Positions 1 to 8,493 are shown, numbered from the stretch's first letter. The stretch: 41,047 nucleotides of DNA from Pseudomonadota bacterium (GCA_023451375.1 JAEXZS010000056.1:1-41047), one strand, 5' to 3'. Notes: generated by a model from the sequence alone, not told the origin. Program-made: numbers and translations.

Positions 1-1133
1 TCCAGGCTGGCCGCCTGCTGCTCGGTGCGGCGCGACAGGTCGTCGGCCGCCTGGCTGATCTCGCCGGCGCCCGAACGGATGGCCGAGACATTGGCCACCA
101 CCACCGAAACCGCCTGCTGCAGCTGGGTGATCGCGGAGTTGAAGTCGGTCTTCAGCTGCTCGGCGCGCGGCGCCACCTCGGCGGTGAAGCGGTGCGTCAG
201 GTCGCCGTTGGCCATGGCGTTCAGCCCGGCCGCCAGCGCCTCGATCGCCGTCTTGTCCTCGGCGGCGAGGCGGGCCTTCTCCGCCTCGTTGGCGGCGCGC
301 TCCTGCTCCGACATGGACCGCTGGGCCAGGGCTTCGGCTTCCAGACGGTCCTTGTCGATCGCGGCGTCGCGGAAGGCGACGATGGCCTTGGCCATCTGGC
401 CGAACTCGTCCTTCCGATCCGCGCCGGCCACGTCGATGGCGGTGTCGCCCTGCATCAGGCGACGCATGTAGCCGATCATGCTGAAGGTCGGCCCCACGAT
501 GGCCCGGGTGACGGTCCAGCCCGCCAGCAAGGCGATCAGCACCGCCGCCGCCAGACCGCCGATGACGCCGAACATCGCGCCCTGAGCGGCCGATTCCTGC
601 GCCATGCGGGTGGCTTCCAGAGCCGTGGCGTTGCTGGCCTTCAGCTCGTCAATGGCTTCCTCGACGGGCGCGATGAAGGTGTCGGCGACGCCCTCGCGTC
701 CCACCATCGCCTCGGCCTCCGCGACCCTGCCTTCGCGCACCAGCGCCTGACCGCCCTCCACGATCCGCGAGTACCAGTTGTTGTTCGCCTCCAGCGCCTT
801 TTCGACGGGCGCGGCGCGATCCGCGGGCAATTCGGCGCGCAACTCCTCCAGGGCCGCCAGGAACTTCGCGCGGTGCGCGTCAAGGCGTTGGATGTAGTAG
901 GCGTCCCCCGAAAGCAGATAGCCGCGATAGGCGTTCTCCTGGCGCGTCAGATAGAACTCCGCCGTCGCCGCCGCTCGGTTCACGCGGTTCTCCGACGTCC
1001 GCTCCTCTCCGGCGTTATCAAGGTGTATCAGGCTGGTGACCACCACCGCGCCCATCACGGCGATGGCGGCGAGGACCAGGGCGAAGGCGGCGAACAGCTT
1101 GCGTCCGACCGGAAGATTATCAACGAACTTCAA
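1..1133 (-). CDS. Methyl-accepting chemotaxis protein, 3' end beyond window
   Basis: Membrane chemoreceptor that would signal to CheA/CheW. About 377 residues are visible; the conserved signalling tip lies beyond base 1. Seen: an N-terminal membrane helix (about residues 13-36), a periplasmic helical region resembling CHASE3 (motif AYRGYLLSGD, about 70-80), a second membrane helix (about 185-205), a HAMP-like linker with DEFGQMAKAIVAFRD, and the start of a coiled-coil signalling domain with Caulobacter McpA-type wording (SRRTEQQAASL). The start is TTG at 1131-1133, chosen because a purine-rich GAGAGGGGGA lies 7 bases upstream and the reading begins directly with the expected MKFVDNLPVGRKL; no earlier in-frame ATG fits. 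It begins 28 bases after the porin stop on the same strand, so the two are probably co-transcribed. The ligand cannot be told from sequence. Confidence 0.9.
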   Translation of the reverse strand, partial: MKFVDNLPVGRKLFAAFALVLAAIAVMGAVVVTSLIHLDNAGEERTSENRVNRAAATAEFYLTRQENAYRGYLLSGDAYYIQRLDAHRAKFLAALEELRAELPADRAAPVEKALEANNNWYSRIVEGGQALVREGRVAEAEAMVGREGVADTFIAPVEEAIDELKASNATALEATRMAQESAAQGAMFGVIGGLAAAVLIALLAGWTVTRAIVGPTFSMIGYMRRLMQGDTAIDVAGADRKDEFGQMAKAIVAFRDAAIDKDRLEAEALAQRSMSEQERAANEAEKARLAAEDKTAIEALAAGLNAMANGDLTHRFTAEVAPRAEQLKTDFNSAITQLQQAVSVVVANVSAIRSGAGEISQAADDLSRRTEQQAASL

Positions 1134-1161
1134 AGCGGCTTCCCCCTCTCAAGGCGGCGTT

Positions 1162-1842
1162 TCAGAACGAATAGGTGGCGGCGGCCACGAGGCGGCCGTC
1201 GTAGTTGTCGCCCAGTTCATGGCTGTCGGTGTCGTACCAGCGCAGGTCGATGGCGAAGGCGTCGGCCAGCTTGTGCTTCATGCCCAGGTTCCAGGCCTTG
1301 TAGTCGGCGCCGCCGTCGGCCGATCGCTCCGCCACGGCCGCCGAGGCCTTGGTCTTGGCCCCGACCGCGACCGTTCCCTGCAACTCCACCCACCAGGCTT
1401 CCTTGGTCGCCGCAAAACCGTCGGCCGTGTAGTTGACCCGCAGGCGTGTTGCGACCGGCCCGAGCTTGCGCGCGGCGTCGGCTTGGTATTCCCAGAAGTT
1501 GGAGTCGACGCCGGCTCGTGCGCCGGGCAGTTCACGGTTGATCGCCGCCACGTCGAGGGCGAAGCCGGCGGCCTCGGGGCGCCACCCCAGGGTAGTGACG
1601 ATCTCGGAATCGAAGCCCTGCGATCCGCTGGCGCTGGAGACGAAGAGGTTGGCGTAGGCCTGGCCGTAGCCCATCTCGGCTTTGGCGAAGGGGGCGACCT
1701 CCTCGTCGCTCTTGCCCAGGCCCTTGCCGACATACTGGCTGGCGACGCCCACATCGAGGCTGAAGGTCTGCGCGTGCGCCATCCCGCCGGCGGCGAGAGT
1801 CAGAATAGCGACGAAGGCGGCGGAACAGGAACGGGAATTCAT
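1162..1842 (-). CDS. TorF family putative porin
   Basis: Predicted outer-membrane beta-barrel protein of 226 residues. It opens with a signal peptide (MNSRSCSAAFVAIL...) with likely cleavage after AHA, before QTFSLDVGV. The mature part alternates polar and hydrophobic residues in barrel-like strands (SLDVGVASQYVGKG, AYANLFVSS) and ends in the terminal aromatic strand AAATYSF, typical of proteins inserted by the Bam complex. The wording SQYVGKGLGKSDEEVAPFAKAEMGY resembles the TorF/Gcw_chp family; this is recognition, not a search. The start at 1842 is preferred over an in-frame codon at 1875 because it begins the signal peptide. The upstream region carries a GTACGTAG site facing this gene (1914-1921). 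The chemoreceptor follows 28 bases downstream. The substrate is unknown. Confidence 0.85.
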   Translation of the reverse strand: MNSRSCSAAFVAILTLAAGGMAHAQTFSLDVGVASQYVGKGLGKSDEEVAPFAKAEMGYGQAYANLFVSSASGSQGFDSEIVTTLGWRPEAAGFALDVAAINRELPGARAGVDSNFWEYQADAARKLGPVATRLRVNYTADGFAATKEAWWVELQGTVAVGAKTKASAAVAERSADGGADYKAWNLGMKHKLADAFAIDLRWYDTDSHELGDNYDGRLVAAATYSF

Positions 1843-1913
1843 TTGAAACCTTGGATGATGCATTCTGCCAACCAAGGATGAGGCGAGGATTAATATCGTT
1901 TATGAACCGCGTT

Positions 1914-1921
1914 CTACGTAC
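1914..1921 (-). promoter_or_regulatory. FixJ-like binding site facing the porin
   Basis: The minus strand reads GTACGTAG, matching the GTAMGTAG core I recall for Sinorhizobium FixJ. It ends 18 bases before a candidate -10 TATTAA (1890-1895), so it covers the place where a -35 would be; no good TTGACA-like -35 is present, as expected for an activator-dependent promoter. The assignment to the FixJ-like regulator encoded at 3654 is inference. Confidence 0.45.
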
Positions 1922-2078
1922 GAATCCGTAGCTTGACGGCGGCAATACGATTGCGAGTTGCGTCTAGAACTCATCAAGGATTGCCGATCGGGAGCAGCGG
2001 GGCCCCGCTCGAAAGGCCGAAGGCCGGCGAGACAACTCGCCCCTTGACGCCGGGCCCGGCGCGGCTGTGTCATCAAAC

Positions 2079-2114
2079 ATACGTAGTTGCCCTTAGGCAG
2101 GCGCCTGCTATACA
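2079..2114 (+). promoter_or_regulatory. FixJ-like site and promoter of the two-component operon
   Basis: ATACGTAG (2079-2086, one mismatch to GTACGTAG) abuts a candidate -35 TTGCCC (2087-2092), followed after 16 bases by -10 TATACA (2109-2114). The kinase start codon is 62 bases further on. A response-regulator site immediately upstream of -35 matches the arrangement described for FixJ at fixK. It suggests the kinase/regulator pair is autoregulated; this is inference. Confidence 0.45.
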
Positions 2115-2175
2115 AATTTCGACCAAATCGTGGCGGCGAGGAATTGGGATTGTTCCCGGATAGGCCAAGGCGAGG

Positions 2176-3657
2176 ATGACAGCGGCGCCGGCGCCAGCAT
2201 TACTGGATCGGATCCAGCAACTTTTACCGCGATCTCGCTATTCGTGGCGCACGGCAACGGTCGTCGTCTGTCTTTCAGTCGCAGTAGCGGTTGCCCTTCG
2301 CTCGGCGCTGGAGCCGCTGGGCCAGTTCTACTATCTGCCCATGGTGCCGGCGGTGATGATCACGGCGCTTTTGGCCAATCGCGTCGCCGTCGTCGCCGCC
2401 ATCCTCCTGTCGATCGCCTTCAACCTGGCCATGGTCCGTCGTGAGAGCGAGCTGGACGCGGCGATCAACGCGGCCCTGTTCGCCATCGTGGCCTGGAGCA
2501 TCGCCGAGGTCTGCCTGCGCCTCATCGAGGCCGGCGCCCGCGCCCGCTCCCTGGCCCATGACCTGGAGCTGCGCGAGGCTTTGCTGGACGTCATCCTGGC
2601 GTCCACGCCGCTGGTGACCCTGGATCGTCAGGGCATCATGCGACGCGTCACCCCGGCCGCGGCTGAAATACTGGGAGAATCTCAGGCCCAGGCCGTGGGG
2701 CGCGCCTTCTCGGATTTCGTTCCCGCCTTCGACGCCGAGACGATGGCTTCGATCCGTGAGGCAGGCGTGGTGCCGCCGCCCCCCCACGGCCACTGGCCCG
2801 TCATCCGCCTCGACGGAGCCAAGGCGCCGATCGCCATCCACGCTGGCGTTCTGCCTGACGACGTCGCCCCCGAGCATCTGGTCCTCTCCCTGGCCGACCA
2901 GCGCCAGTCGGAGGTCGCCCGCGACCGTGTCCGCGACATCCAGGCCCAGTTGAATCAGGTATGGCGGCTGAACTCCATGGGCCAGATGGCGGCGACCCTG
3001 GCGCACGAGCTCAACCAGCCGCTGACCGCCGCCACCGTCTATCTGCACGCCGGCCAGGCCGACCTCGCCCGTTCGGGCCCGCTCGGCGACAGCGCCGGTC
3101 GCACGCTGGAGCTGGCGAAGGCTCAGCTGCTCCGCGCCGGCCACATCATCCGCCGGATGCGCGACCTGATCTCCACCGGCAGCCGCTCGTTCGCGGAGGA
3201 GAGCGTCGCCTCGATGATCGACGACCTGGCGCCGGTCTTCTCCCTGATCAGCCGTGACACCGACGTGCCGATCCGCATCGACATCCACGACCAGGACGAC
3301 GCCGTCCTGGCCGACCGTATCCAAGTCCAGCAGGCGGTCACCAACCTGGTCCGCAACGGCGTCGACGCCGTCAGCGACCGGCGCGGCGGCATCATCTCGC
3401 TGGTGGGCCGCTCCCTCGGCGCCGACGGCTATGAGATCATCGTCGAGGACAACGGCCCCGGCATCGCCGAGGCCGACCTGGACCGCATCCTCCAGCCCCT
3501 GACCACCACCAAGGCGGGCGGCATGGGCCTGGGCCTGTCGGTCACGCGCTCGATCGTCGAGAGCCACGGCTCCCAGCTGGTCGTCGGCCGCAGCGCGCTG
3601 GGCGGCGCCGCCTTTTCCTTTCGACTGCCCCGCTTCACGGAGGCCGAAGCCGCATGA
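2176..3657 (+). CDS. Membrane PAS sensor histidine kinase, FixL-like
   Basis: Sensor kinase of 493 residues, probably phosphorylating the regulator encoded directly after it. The N-terminus has about four membrane helices (about residues 25-115) including YYLPMVPAVMITALLANR, which resembles the DUF4118 module of KdpD-like kinases. A PAS-like domain follows (about 135-245), then the H-box with His277 (LAHELNQPLTAA), the N-box with Asn394 (LVRNGVDAV), the G1 box VEDNGPGI and the G2 box GMGLGLSV. The H-box wording belongs to the FixL/DctB-type HPK4 group. I do not see a clear haem-binding FixL PAS signature, so oxygen sensing is not supported. The stop overlaps the next gene by 4 bases (ATGA), indicating translational coupling. 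The start at 2176 has AAGG/GCGAGG just upstream. Confidence 0.92.
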   Translation: MTAAPAPALLDRIQQLLPRSRYSWRTATVVVCLSVAVAVALRSALEPLGQFYYLPMVPAVMITALLANRVAVVAAILLSIAFNLAMVRRESELDAAINAALFAIVAWSIAEVCLRLIEAGARARSLAHDLELREALLDVILASTPLVTLDRQGIMRRVTPAAAEILGESQAQAVGRAFSDFVPAFDAETMASIREAGVVPPPPHGHWPVIRLDGAKAPIAIHAGVLPDDVAPEHLVLSLADQRQSEVARDRVRDIQAQLNQVWRLNSMGQMAATLAHELNQPLTAATVYLHAGQADLARSGPLGDSAGRTLELAKAQLLRAGHIIRRMRDLISTGSRSFAEESVASMIDDLAPVFSLISRDTDVPIRIDIHDQDDAVLADRIQVQQAVTNLVRNGVDAVSDRRGGIISLVGRSLGADGYEIIVEDNGPGIAEADLDRILQPLTTTKAGGMGLGLSVTRSIVESHGSQLVVGRSALGGAAFSFRLPRFTEAEAA

Positions 3658-4265
3658 CAACCCACTCCGTGTTCATCATCGATGACGACCCGGCCATGCG
3701 GGACTCGCTCCTGATGTTGTTTCGCGGAGCGGGCATGCGGGCGCGCGCCTTTTCCGGCGCGCGCGACTTCCTCGACCAACTGCCCGAGGAAAGGTCCGCC
3801 TGCGTGGTCACCGACATCCGCATGCCCCAGGTCGACGGCGTCGAACTGGTCGACCAACTGCACATGCGGCGCGGTCCCCACTGGCCGATCATCGTCATCA
3901 CGGGGCACGCCGACGTCCCCCTGGCGGTTCAACTGATGAAAGCCGGAGTCATCGACTTCATCGAAAAGCCCTTTGATCCGAATCGGATCCTGGACTCCGT
4001 GCGCGGCTGCATCGCCTCCCTGGCGGCCATGGCGCCCGAGATCGAGGCCCGCGAGCACGCCCTGCGCAATCTGGAGACCCTGACCCCGCGCGAGCGCCAG
4101 GTCTTCGACGCCCTGATCCTGGGCAAGTCGAACAAGGAGATCGCCCTGGACCTCGACATCAGCCCCCGCACCGTCGAGATCTTCCGCGCCAAGGTGATGC
4201 ACAAGATGGGGGCTGACAGCCTCTCGGCCCTGGTCCGGATGGGATTGCTGGCCGGTCAGGCTTGA
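3654..4265 (+). CDS. FixJ/NarL-type response regulator
   Basis: Two-domain transcriptional regulator of 203 residues, the usual FixJ length. The receiver domain (about 1-125) has the acidic pair at Asp11/Asp12, phospho-acceptor Asp54 in VVTDIRMPQVDGVEL, conserved Thr83 (IITV-type switch region, here VITGHADV) and Lys105 in IEKPFD. A linker leads to a LuxR-type helix-turn-helix (about 138-200) with LTPRERQVFDALILGKSNKEIA and ISPRTVEIFRAKVMHKM. It is coupled to the kinase by a 4-base overlap. The probable targets are its own operon and the divergent porin-chemoreceptor operon, through the GTACGTAG-like sites upstream; that link is inference. The name fixJ is not given because a nitrogen-fixation or microaerobic role is not shown. 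Confidence 0.93.
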   Translation: MTTHSVFIIDDDPAMRDSLLMLFRGAGMRARAFSGARDFLDQLPEERSACVVTDIRMPQVDGVELVDQLHMRRGPHWPIIVITGHADVPLAVQLMKAGVIDFIEKPFDPNRILDSVRGCIASLAAMAPEIEAREHALRNLETLTPRERQVFDALILGKSNKEIALDLDISPRTVEIFRAKVMHKMGADSLSALVRMGLLAGQA

Positions 4266-4299
4266 GCCGGAGCGCGATCGTCGCCACCTTGCACGGGTC

Positions 4300-6816
4300 A
4301 TGAGCGACCGCTCCGCAGGCTTCGTCCCATCGCGCGTCACCGCCGTCCTGGGCCCCACCAACACCGGCAAGACCCATCTCGCGGTCGAGCGGATGCTCGG
4401 CCACGCCTCGGGCATGATCGGGCTGCCGCTGCGCCTGCTGGCCCGCGAGATCTACGAGCGCATCGTGAGACAGAGGGGGGCCGCCGCCGTGGCCCTGATC
4501 ACCGGCGAGGAGAAGATCGTCCCGCCCCGGCCGCATTATTTCGTCTGCACCGTCGAGGCCATGCCGATGGAACGGTCGGTCGAGTTCCTAGCCGTCGACG
4601 AGATCCAGCTGGTCGCCGACCCCGAGCGCGGCCACGTCTTCACCCAACGCCTGCTGCACGCCCGCGGCCGGTTCGAGACCATGTTCCTCGGCGCCGGCGC
4701 CATGGAACCCCTGATCCGCCGGCTGGTGCCGGATGTGGAGATCGTGACCCGCGACCGGCTGTCGACCCTGTCCTACGCCGGCTCCAAGAAGCTGACCCGC
4801 CTGCCCCGCCGCAGCGCCATCGTCGCCTTCTCGACCGAACGCGTCTACGCCATCGCCGAACTGATCCGGCGCCAGCGCGGCGGCGCCGCCGTGGTCATGG
4901 GCTCGCTCAGCCCCCGCACCCGCAACGCCCAAGTCGCCCTGTACCAGTCCGGCGAGGTGGATTTCATGGTCGCCACCGACGCCATCGGCATGGGGCTGAA
5001 CATGGACGTCGACCATGTCGCCTTCGCCGGCCTGCGCAAGTTCGACGGACGCCGCACCCGCTGGCTGCACGCCCACGAGATCGGCCAGATCGCCGGTCGC
5101 GCCGGTCGCCACCTGCGCGATGGGACCTTCGGCGTCACGGCCGAGGCCGAAGACCTGGACGCCGACCTGGTGGAACAGGTGGTCGAACACCGCTTTGACC
5201 CGGTCGAGGCGGCCGAATGGCGCAACGCCCGGCTCGACTCCGACACCCTGCCTGACCTCTTGCGCTCCCTGACGGTGACGCCGGGCGTGGCCGGGCTGAA
5301 CCTGACCGCCCAGGCTTTGGACGAGACCCTGCTGCGTCGCCTGATGAAGGACGAGGAGGTCGCCCGTATCGGCCGCTCGCGCGGGACCATCATGCGGCTT
5401 TGGGAGGCGTGCCAGTTGCCCGACTTCCAGAAGACCACCCTGGACGAACACGCGCGCCTGGCCAGGGACGTCTTCACCGCCCTGACCAGCCGGCGCGGCC
5501 GCCTGACCGACGACTGGATCGCGCCGCGCTTCGCCGATGTCGATCGCGACGACGGTCAGATCGACCAGCTGTCGGCGCGGCTGTCCGCCGTCCGCACCCT
5601 GTCCTACATCGCGCACCGCCCGGACTGGCTGCACGACGCCGCGACCTGGCGCGACAAGACCCGCGCGCTTGAGGACCGGCTGTCCGACGTGCTGCACGAC
5701 CGTTTGACGGCCCGCTTCGTCGATCGCCGCACCACCGCCCTGATGCGCGCCCTGAACGTGCGCGAAGACAGCGTCCCCCTCGGCGCCGGCGTGACCGAGG
5801 AGGGGGAGGTCACCGTCGAGGGCGAAGTGGTCGGACAGCTCCAGGGCGTCTGCTTCTCGCTGGAGAAGGGCGCTTCGGCGCTGGAGGACCGGGCCCTCCG
5901 CCAGGCCGCCATGCAGGCCGTAACGCCGGAGATTGTCCGCCGCCTGGGCCGCCTCGCCGCCGAGACGGACGAGCATTTCGGCGTGACACCGGAGGGGGAC
6001 GTGCTGTGGCGCGGCGTGCTGACGGCGAAGATCCTGTCCAGCCCCGCCGGCGCCGATCCCTTCGCGCCCCAGGTCCGGCTGCTCGGCGACCTAGGACCCG
6101 CGCCGGCCCGCGAACGAGCGCGCCGCCGCATCGAGGCCTGGCTGGCTGGCGAGGCGGGTCGGGCGCTGCGGGACCTGCGCCGCCTACGCCAGGCGGTGGA
6201 GAGCGGCGCCCTCAAGGGCCTGCCGCGCGGCATCGCCTTCCGCCTGATCGAGGCCGGGGGCCTGATCGACCGTCGCGACGTGGAGCGCGACCTGCACGCC
6301 CTCAGCCAGGTCGAGCGCCGCACCCTGAAGAGCTTCGCCGTCCGCATCGGCGTGCATTCCGTCTGGCTGCCCGGTCTGATGAAGCCGCGCGCGCGCCATT
6401 TCGCCCAGGCCTTCGTCTCCGGCCCCCTCTTCCCCGCCGCGCCTGGCCTGACCTCCGCCCCGGCCGAGCCGCCCTCCCCGCGCGCGTTGACGGCGCACGG
6501 GCTGCGCCAGGTCGCCCGTTGGCTGATCCCGGTCGAGACGTTGGAGAAGATGGCCGAACTCCGAGCCGCTCCCGATCCGACCCAGGACGGCCGCAATAGA
6601 CGCCTGTCCGACGCCGCCCTCGCCGAACTCGGCTGGACCGCCGCCGAAGCCGGCCAGATCGTCGCCGCGCTGAAGACGGAACGGGCTCGCCGCCCCGATG
6701 AGCCCGGCCGACCGCCGCGACCGCCCAAGGACTCCCCCTTCGCCGCCCTGGCCGGGCTCAACACGACCGCGCCGCCGCGCCGCCGACGCCCCCGCAAGCG
6801 CGCCAAGCCAGGCTGA
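4300..6816 (+). CDS. SUV3-like superfamily 2 RNA helicase
   Basis: Helicase-related protein of 838 residues, of the SUV3/MgpS-like type that is common beside S4 proteins in alphaproteobacteria. Seen: Walker A GPTNTGKTHLAVERM (about 18-32), motif II DEIQ at 100-103 (in place of DEAD/DExH), AIVAFSTERVYAIAE starting the second RecA lobe, motif V ATDAIGMGLNMDVDHV, and motif VI QIAGRAGRHLRDG. The C-terminal half (about 500-750) contains long helical segments, and the tail from about 790 is rich in Arg and Pro (PPRRRRPRKRAKPG), suitable for RNA contact. Mitochondrial SUV3 works in RNA turnover; the bacterial relatives are poorly characterised, so a role in RNA processing is inferred. The start at 4300 lies 34 bases after the regulator stop and could be read through from that operon. 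Confidence 0.9.
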   Translation: MSDRSAGFVPSRVTAVLGPTNTGKTHLAVERMLGHASGMIGLPLRLLAREIYERIVRQRGAAAVALITGEEKIVPPRPHYFVCTVEAMPMERSVEFLAVDEIQLVADPERGHVFTQRLLHARGRFETMFLGAGAMEPLIRRLVPDVEIVTRDRLSTLSYAGSKKLTRLPRRSAIVAFSTERVYAIAELIRRQRGGAAVVMGSLSPRTRNAQVALYQSGEVDFMVATDAIGMGLNMDVDHVAFAGLRKFDGRRTRWLHAHEIGQIAGRAGRHLRDGTFGVTAEAEDLDADLVEQVVEHRFDPVEAAEWRNARLDSDTLPDLLRSLTVTPGVAGLNLTAQALDETLLRRLMKDEEVARIGRSRGTIMRLWEACQLPDFQKTTLDEHARLARDVFTALTSRRGRLTDDWIAPRFADVDRDDGQIDQLSARLSAVRTLSYIAHRPDWLHDAATWRDKTRALEDRLSDVLHDRLTARFVDRRTTALMRALNVREDSVPLGAGVTEEGEVTVEGEVVGQLQGVCFSLEKGASALEDRALRQAAMQAVTPEIVRRLGRLAAETDEHFGVTPEGDVLWRGVLTAKILSSPAGADPFAPQVRLLGDLGPAPARERARRRIEAWLAGEAGRALRDLRRLRQAVESGALKGLPRGIAFRLIEAGGLIDRRDVERDLHALSQVERRTLKSFAVRIGVHSVWLPGLMKPRARHFAQAFVSGPLFPAAPGLTSAPAEPPSPRALTAHGLRQVARWLIPVETLEKMAELRAAPDPTQDGRNRRLSDAALAELGWTAAEAGQIVAALKTERARRPDEPGRPPRPPKDSPFAALAGLNTTAPPRRRRPRKRAKPG

Positions 6817-6918
6817 ATTCACCCCTGACCGCCTGGCTGCGGATGTCGGCGTCGCGCCGGGATCGGCGAGTTCTCTTCGGATTCTGGCGCTTGCGTGGAT
6901 TGTGTCTAAAAATGCGGC

Positions 6919-7200
6919 ATGACCGGAACCCACGCCGCCTGCCGCATCGACATCTGGCTATGGCGCGCCCGCTTCGTGAAGACGCGGGGAATGGCCGCCG
7001 ACCTGGTGGAGCGCGGCGCCGTCCGGCTTACTCATAATGGGATGGAGACGCGCCTCGACAAGCCGAGTCGCAGCGTGCACCCCGGCGACGTCCTGACCTT
7101 CGCCCAGCACGGCCGCGTCACCACTCTGCGCGTGGAAGCGCTGGGCGAGCGGCGCGGCCCCGCCGATGAGGCGCGCGCCCTCTATTCACTGATGGAATAG
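6919..7200 (+). CDS. S4-domain RNA-binding protein, Hsp15-like
   Basis: Small RNA-binding protein of 93 residues. The S4 fold covers about residues 9-65 with the pattern RIDIWLWRARFVKTRGMAADLV, then GAVRLTHNG and the closing V-HPGDVLTF. This matches the Hsp15 family, which in E. coli binds stalled 50S subunits carrying nascent chains. It follows the SUV3-like helicase by 102 bases on the same strand, a pairing that suggests shared RNA or ribosome work. The start ATG at 6919 gives the normal family length. The C-terminus (ERRGPADEARALYSLME) is short; Hsp15 of E. coli is longer, so specific function is uncertain. Confidence 0.88.
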   Translation: MTGTHAACRIDIWLWRARFVKTRGMAADLVERGAVRLTHNGMETRLDKPSRSVHPGDVLTFAQHGRVTTLRVEALGERRGPADEARALYSLME

Positions 7201-7205
7201 CTGGC

Positions 7206-7535
7206 TCAGGTCCGACCCCGGACGATGTCCTTGTTCGCCTTCACGGTCTTGGGGCCTTGACCACTCCGGGCCTCGGTCCGCACCGGCCGGTTGGCGTTGG
7301 TGCCGCCCTGCTGCAGGCCTTCATCGCCCAGGGCCTCGCCGTCGTCCGCGTAATCCGCCATCTCGCCGGCCGCCGGCGCCGCCAGGCTGGCGTCGCGATA
7401 ATCGGGGGCGGCGTAGCTGCGCGCCTCAGGCCGGACGGCCTCGTTCTGCTCGACCGCGCGGTCGTTCGGCGCTTGCGGATCGGTCGCCGCGTTCTGGGCC
7501 GTGGCCTTGGAGGAGGTGGTGTTCTGATGGGGCAT
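7206..7535 (-). CDS. Hypothetical disordered acidic protein
   Basis: 109 residues that I do not recognise. Composition is rich in Ala, Gln, Asn, Asp and Glu with almost no large hydrophobic residues and no predicted helix of membrane or coiled-coil type, so it is probably intrinsically disordered. The N-terminus MPHQNTTSSKATAQNAATD resembles small stress-associated or spore-coat-like hydrophilic proteins only in composition. It is convergent with the S4 gene (5 bases between stops) and lies downstream of the ROK kinase on the same strand. A GA-rich AGGATCTTCC precedes the ATG. Real coding status is moderately supported by the sensible start, the non-random composition and its fit in the gap. 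Confidence 0.6.
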   Translation of the reverse strand: MPHQNTTSSKATAQNAATDPQAPNDRAVEQNEAVRPEARSYAAPDYRDASLAAPAAGEMADYADDGEALGDEGLQQGGTNANRPVRTEARSGQGPKTVKANKDIVRGRT

Positions 7536-7604
7536 GGAAGATCCTCGCCTGCTGTTGCCGATGATCCAACCCGCCGCCCCGACGGCTTGTTCCCTGACCC
7601 GGGT

Positions 7605-8471
7605 TCAGCCGACCAGCGCGCGCGCCATCAGCATGGCGCCCTCCAGGCCCGCGTGCTCCAGCTGGGCCGGGGCCAGGTAGCCGCTCTCGCCCATCACCGC
7701 CGCAGAGCCGTAGCCCGCCACGGCCTCGCGCGCCTTGGCCTCGACTTCGGCCAATAGGCCGGGCGTCGACATAACCCCGCCGCCGAAGACGATCCGATCC
7801 GGCGCCCAGGCGAAGACCAGCGCCGCGACCAGCTGTCCCACATAGTCGGCGACGAAGCCGCGCACCTCGTCCGCCTCTTCCAGCCGCCGGCCCTTCAGCC
7901 GCGCCTGCACCGCCGGACCGGCCGCCAGCCCCTCGGCGCAGTCCGCGTGAAAGGGGCAGGCGCTGGTCCCGTCGTCGCCCAGGGCGCGGCGCACGAACAG
8001 ATGGCCGATCTCCGGATGCAGCGCCCCCTTCAGCGTCCGCCCCTCAACGCTCAGCCCGCCGCCGATGCCCGTGCCGACCGTGACGTAGGCCACCGCCCGG
8101 GCGCCCCGGCCCGCGCCCAGCGTCGCCTCGGCCATCGCCGCCGCGTTCACGTCAGTATCGACGGCGTAGGGCGCGCCCAGCCGCTCGGCCACGGCGCGCG
8201 AAAGATTGAACCCGGCCCAGCCCGGCTTGGGCGTCGGCAGCATCATGCCGTAGTCGGCGGAGGCGGCGTCGACCACCACCGGCCCGAAGCTGGCCACGCC
8301 CAGGGCGGCTACCCTACGCCCCCCGGCCGCGGCGACCAGCGCCTCCACCGTATCCTCCGGCCGGCCGGTCGCGAACCGCCCATCCTCCAGCCTCGCTCCC
8401 GCCGCGTCCTCGACGCGCCACACGATCTTGGTCCCGCCCGTCTCGACCGCGAGGAAGACCGGCTGGCTCAT
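7605..8471 (-). CDS. ROK family sugar kinase, fructokinase-like
   Basis: ATP-dependent sugar kinase of 288 residues. Seen: N-terminal phosphate-binding VETGGTKIVWRV, catalytic Asp in DTDVNAAAMAEA, the ROK glycine motif VGTGIGGGLSVEG, and the zinc-site set HPEIGH plus CPFHADC, which is the arrangement found in Bacillus-type ROK fructokinases. This supports a fructokinase or related hexokinase more than a transcriptional repressor, as there is no N-terminal helix-turn-helix. The start at 8471 is chosen because CGGAG lies 5 bases upstream; an in-frame start at 8552 would add a peptide read through the tRNA-like remnant at 8494-8567 and is unlikely. Substrate not determined. Confidence 0.9.
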   Translation of the reverse strand: MSQPVFLAVETGGTKIVWRVEDAAGARLEDGRFATGRPEDTVEALVAAAGGRRVAALGVASFGPVVVDAASADYGMMLPTPKPGWAGFNLSRAVAERLGAPYAVDTDVNAAAMAEATLGAGRGARAVAYVTVGTGIGGGLSVEGRTLKGALHPEIGHLFVRRALGDDGTSACPFHADCAEGLAAGPAVQARLKGRRLEEADEVRGFVADYVGQLVAALVFAWAPDRIVFGGGVMSTPGLLAEVEAKAREAVAGYGSAAVMGESGYLAPAQLEHAGLEGAMLMARALVG

Positions 8472-8493
8472 GCGCACTCCGATGAAGGGAGGA

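Larger units (their letters stand above)
1843..2175. promoter_or_regulatory. Divergent intergenic control region, porin versus histidine kinase
   Basis: A 333-bp gap, the longest gene-free stretch in the window, between two divergently transcribed genes. It holds two GTACGTAG-like sites pointing outward (1914-1921 minus, 2079-2086 plus), a candidate -10 for each direction, an inverted repeat CTACG-N8-CGTAG at 1914-1931, and a perfect 12-bp GC palindrome at 2049-2060. I see no convincing small ORF or RNA gene in it. Confidence 0.6.
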
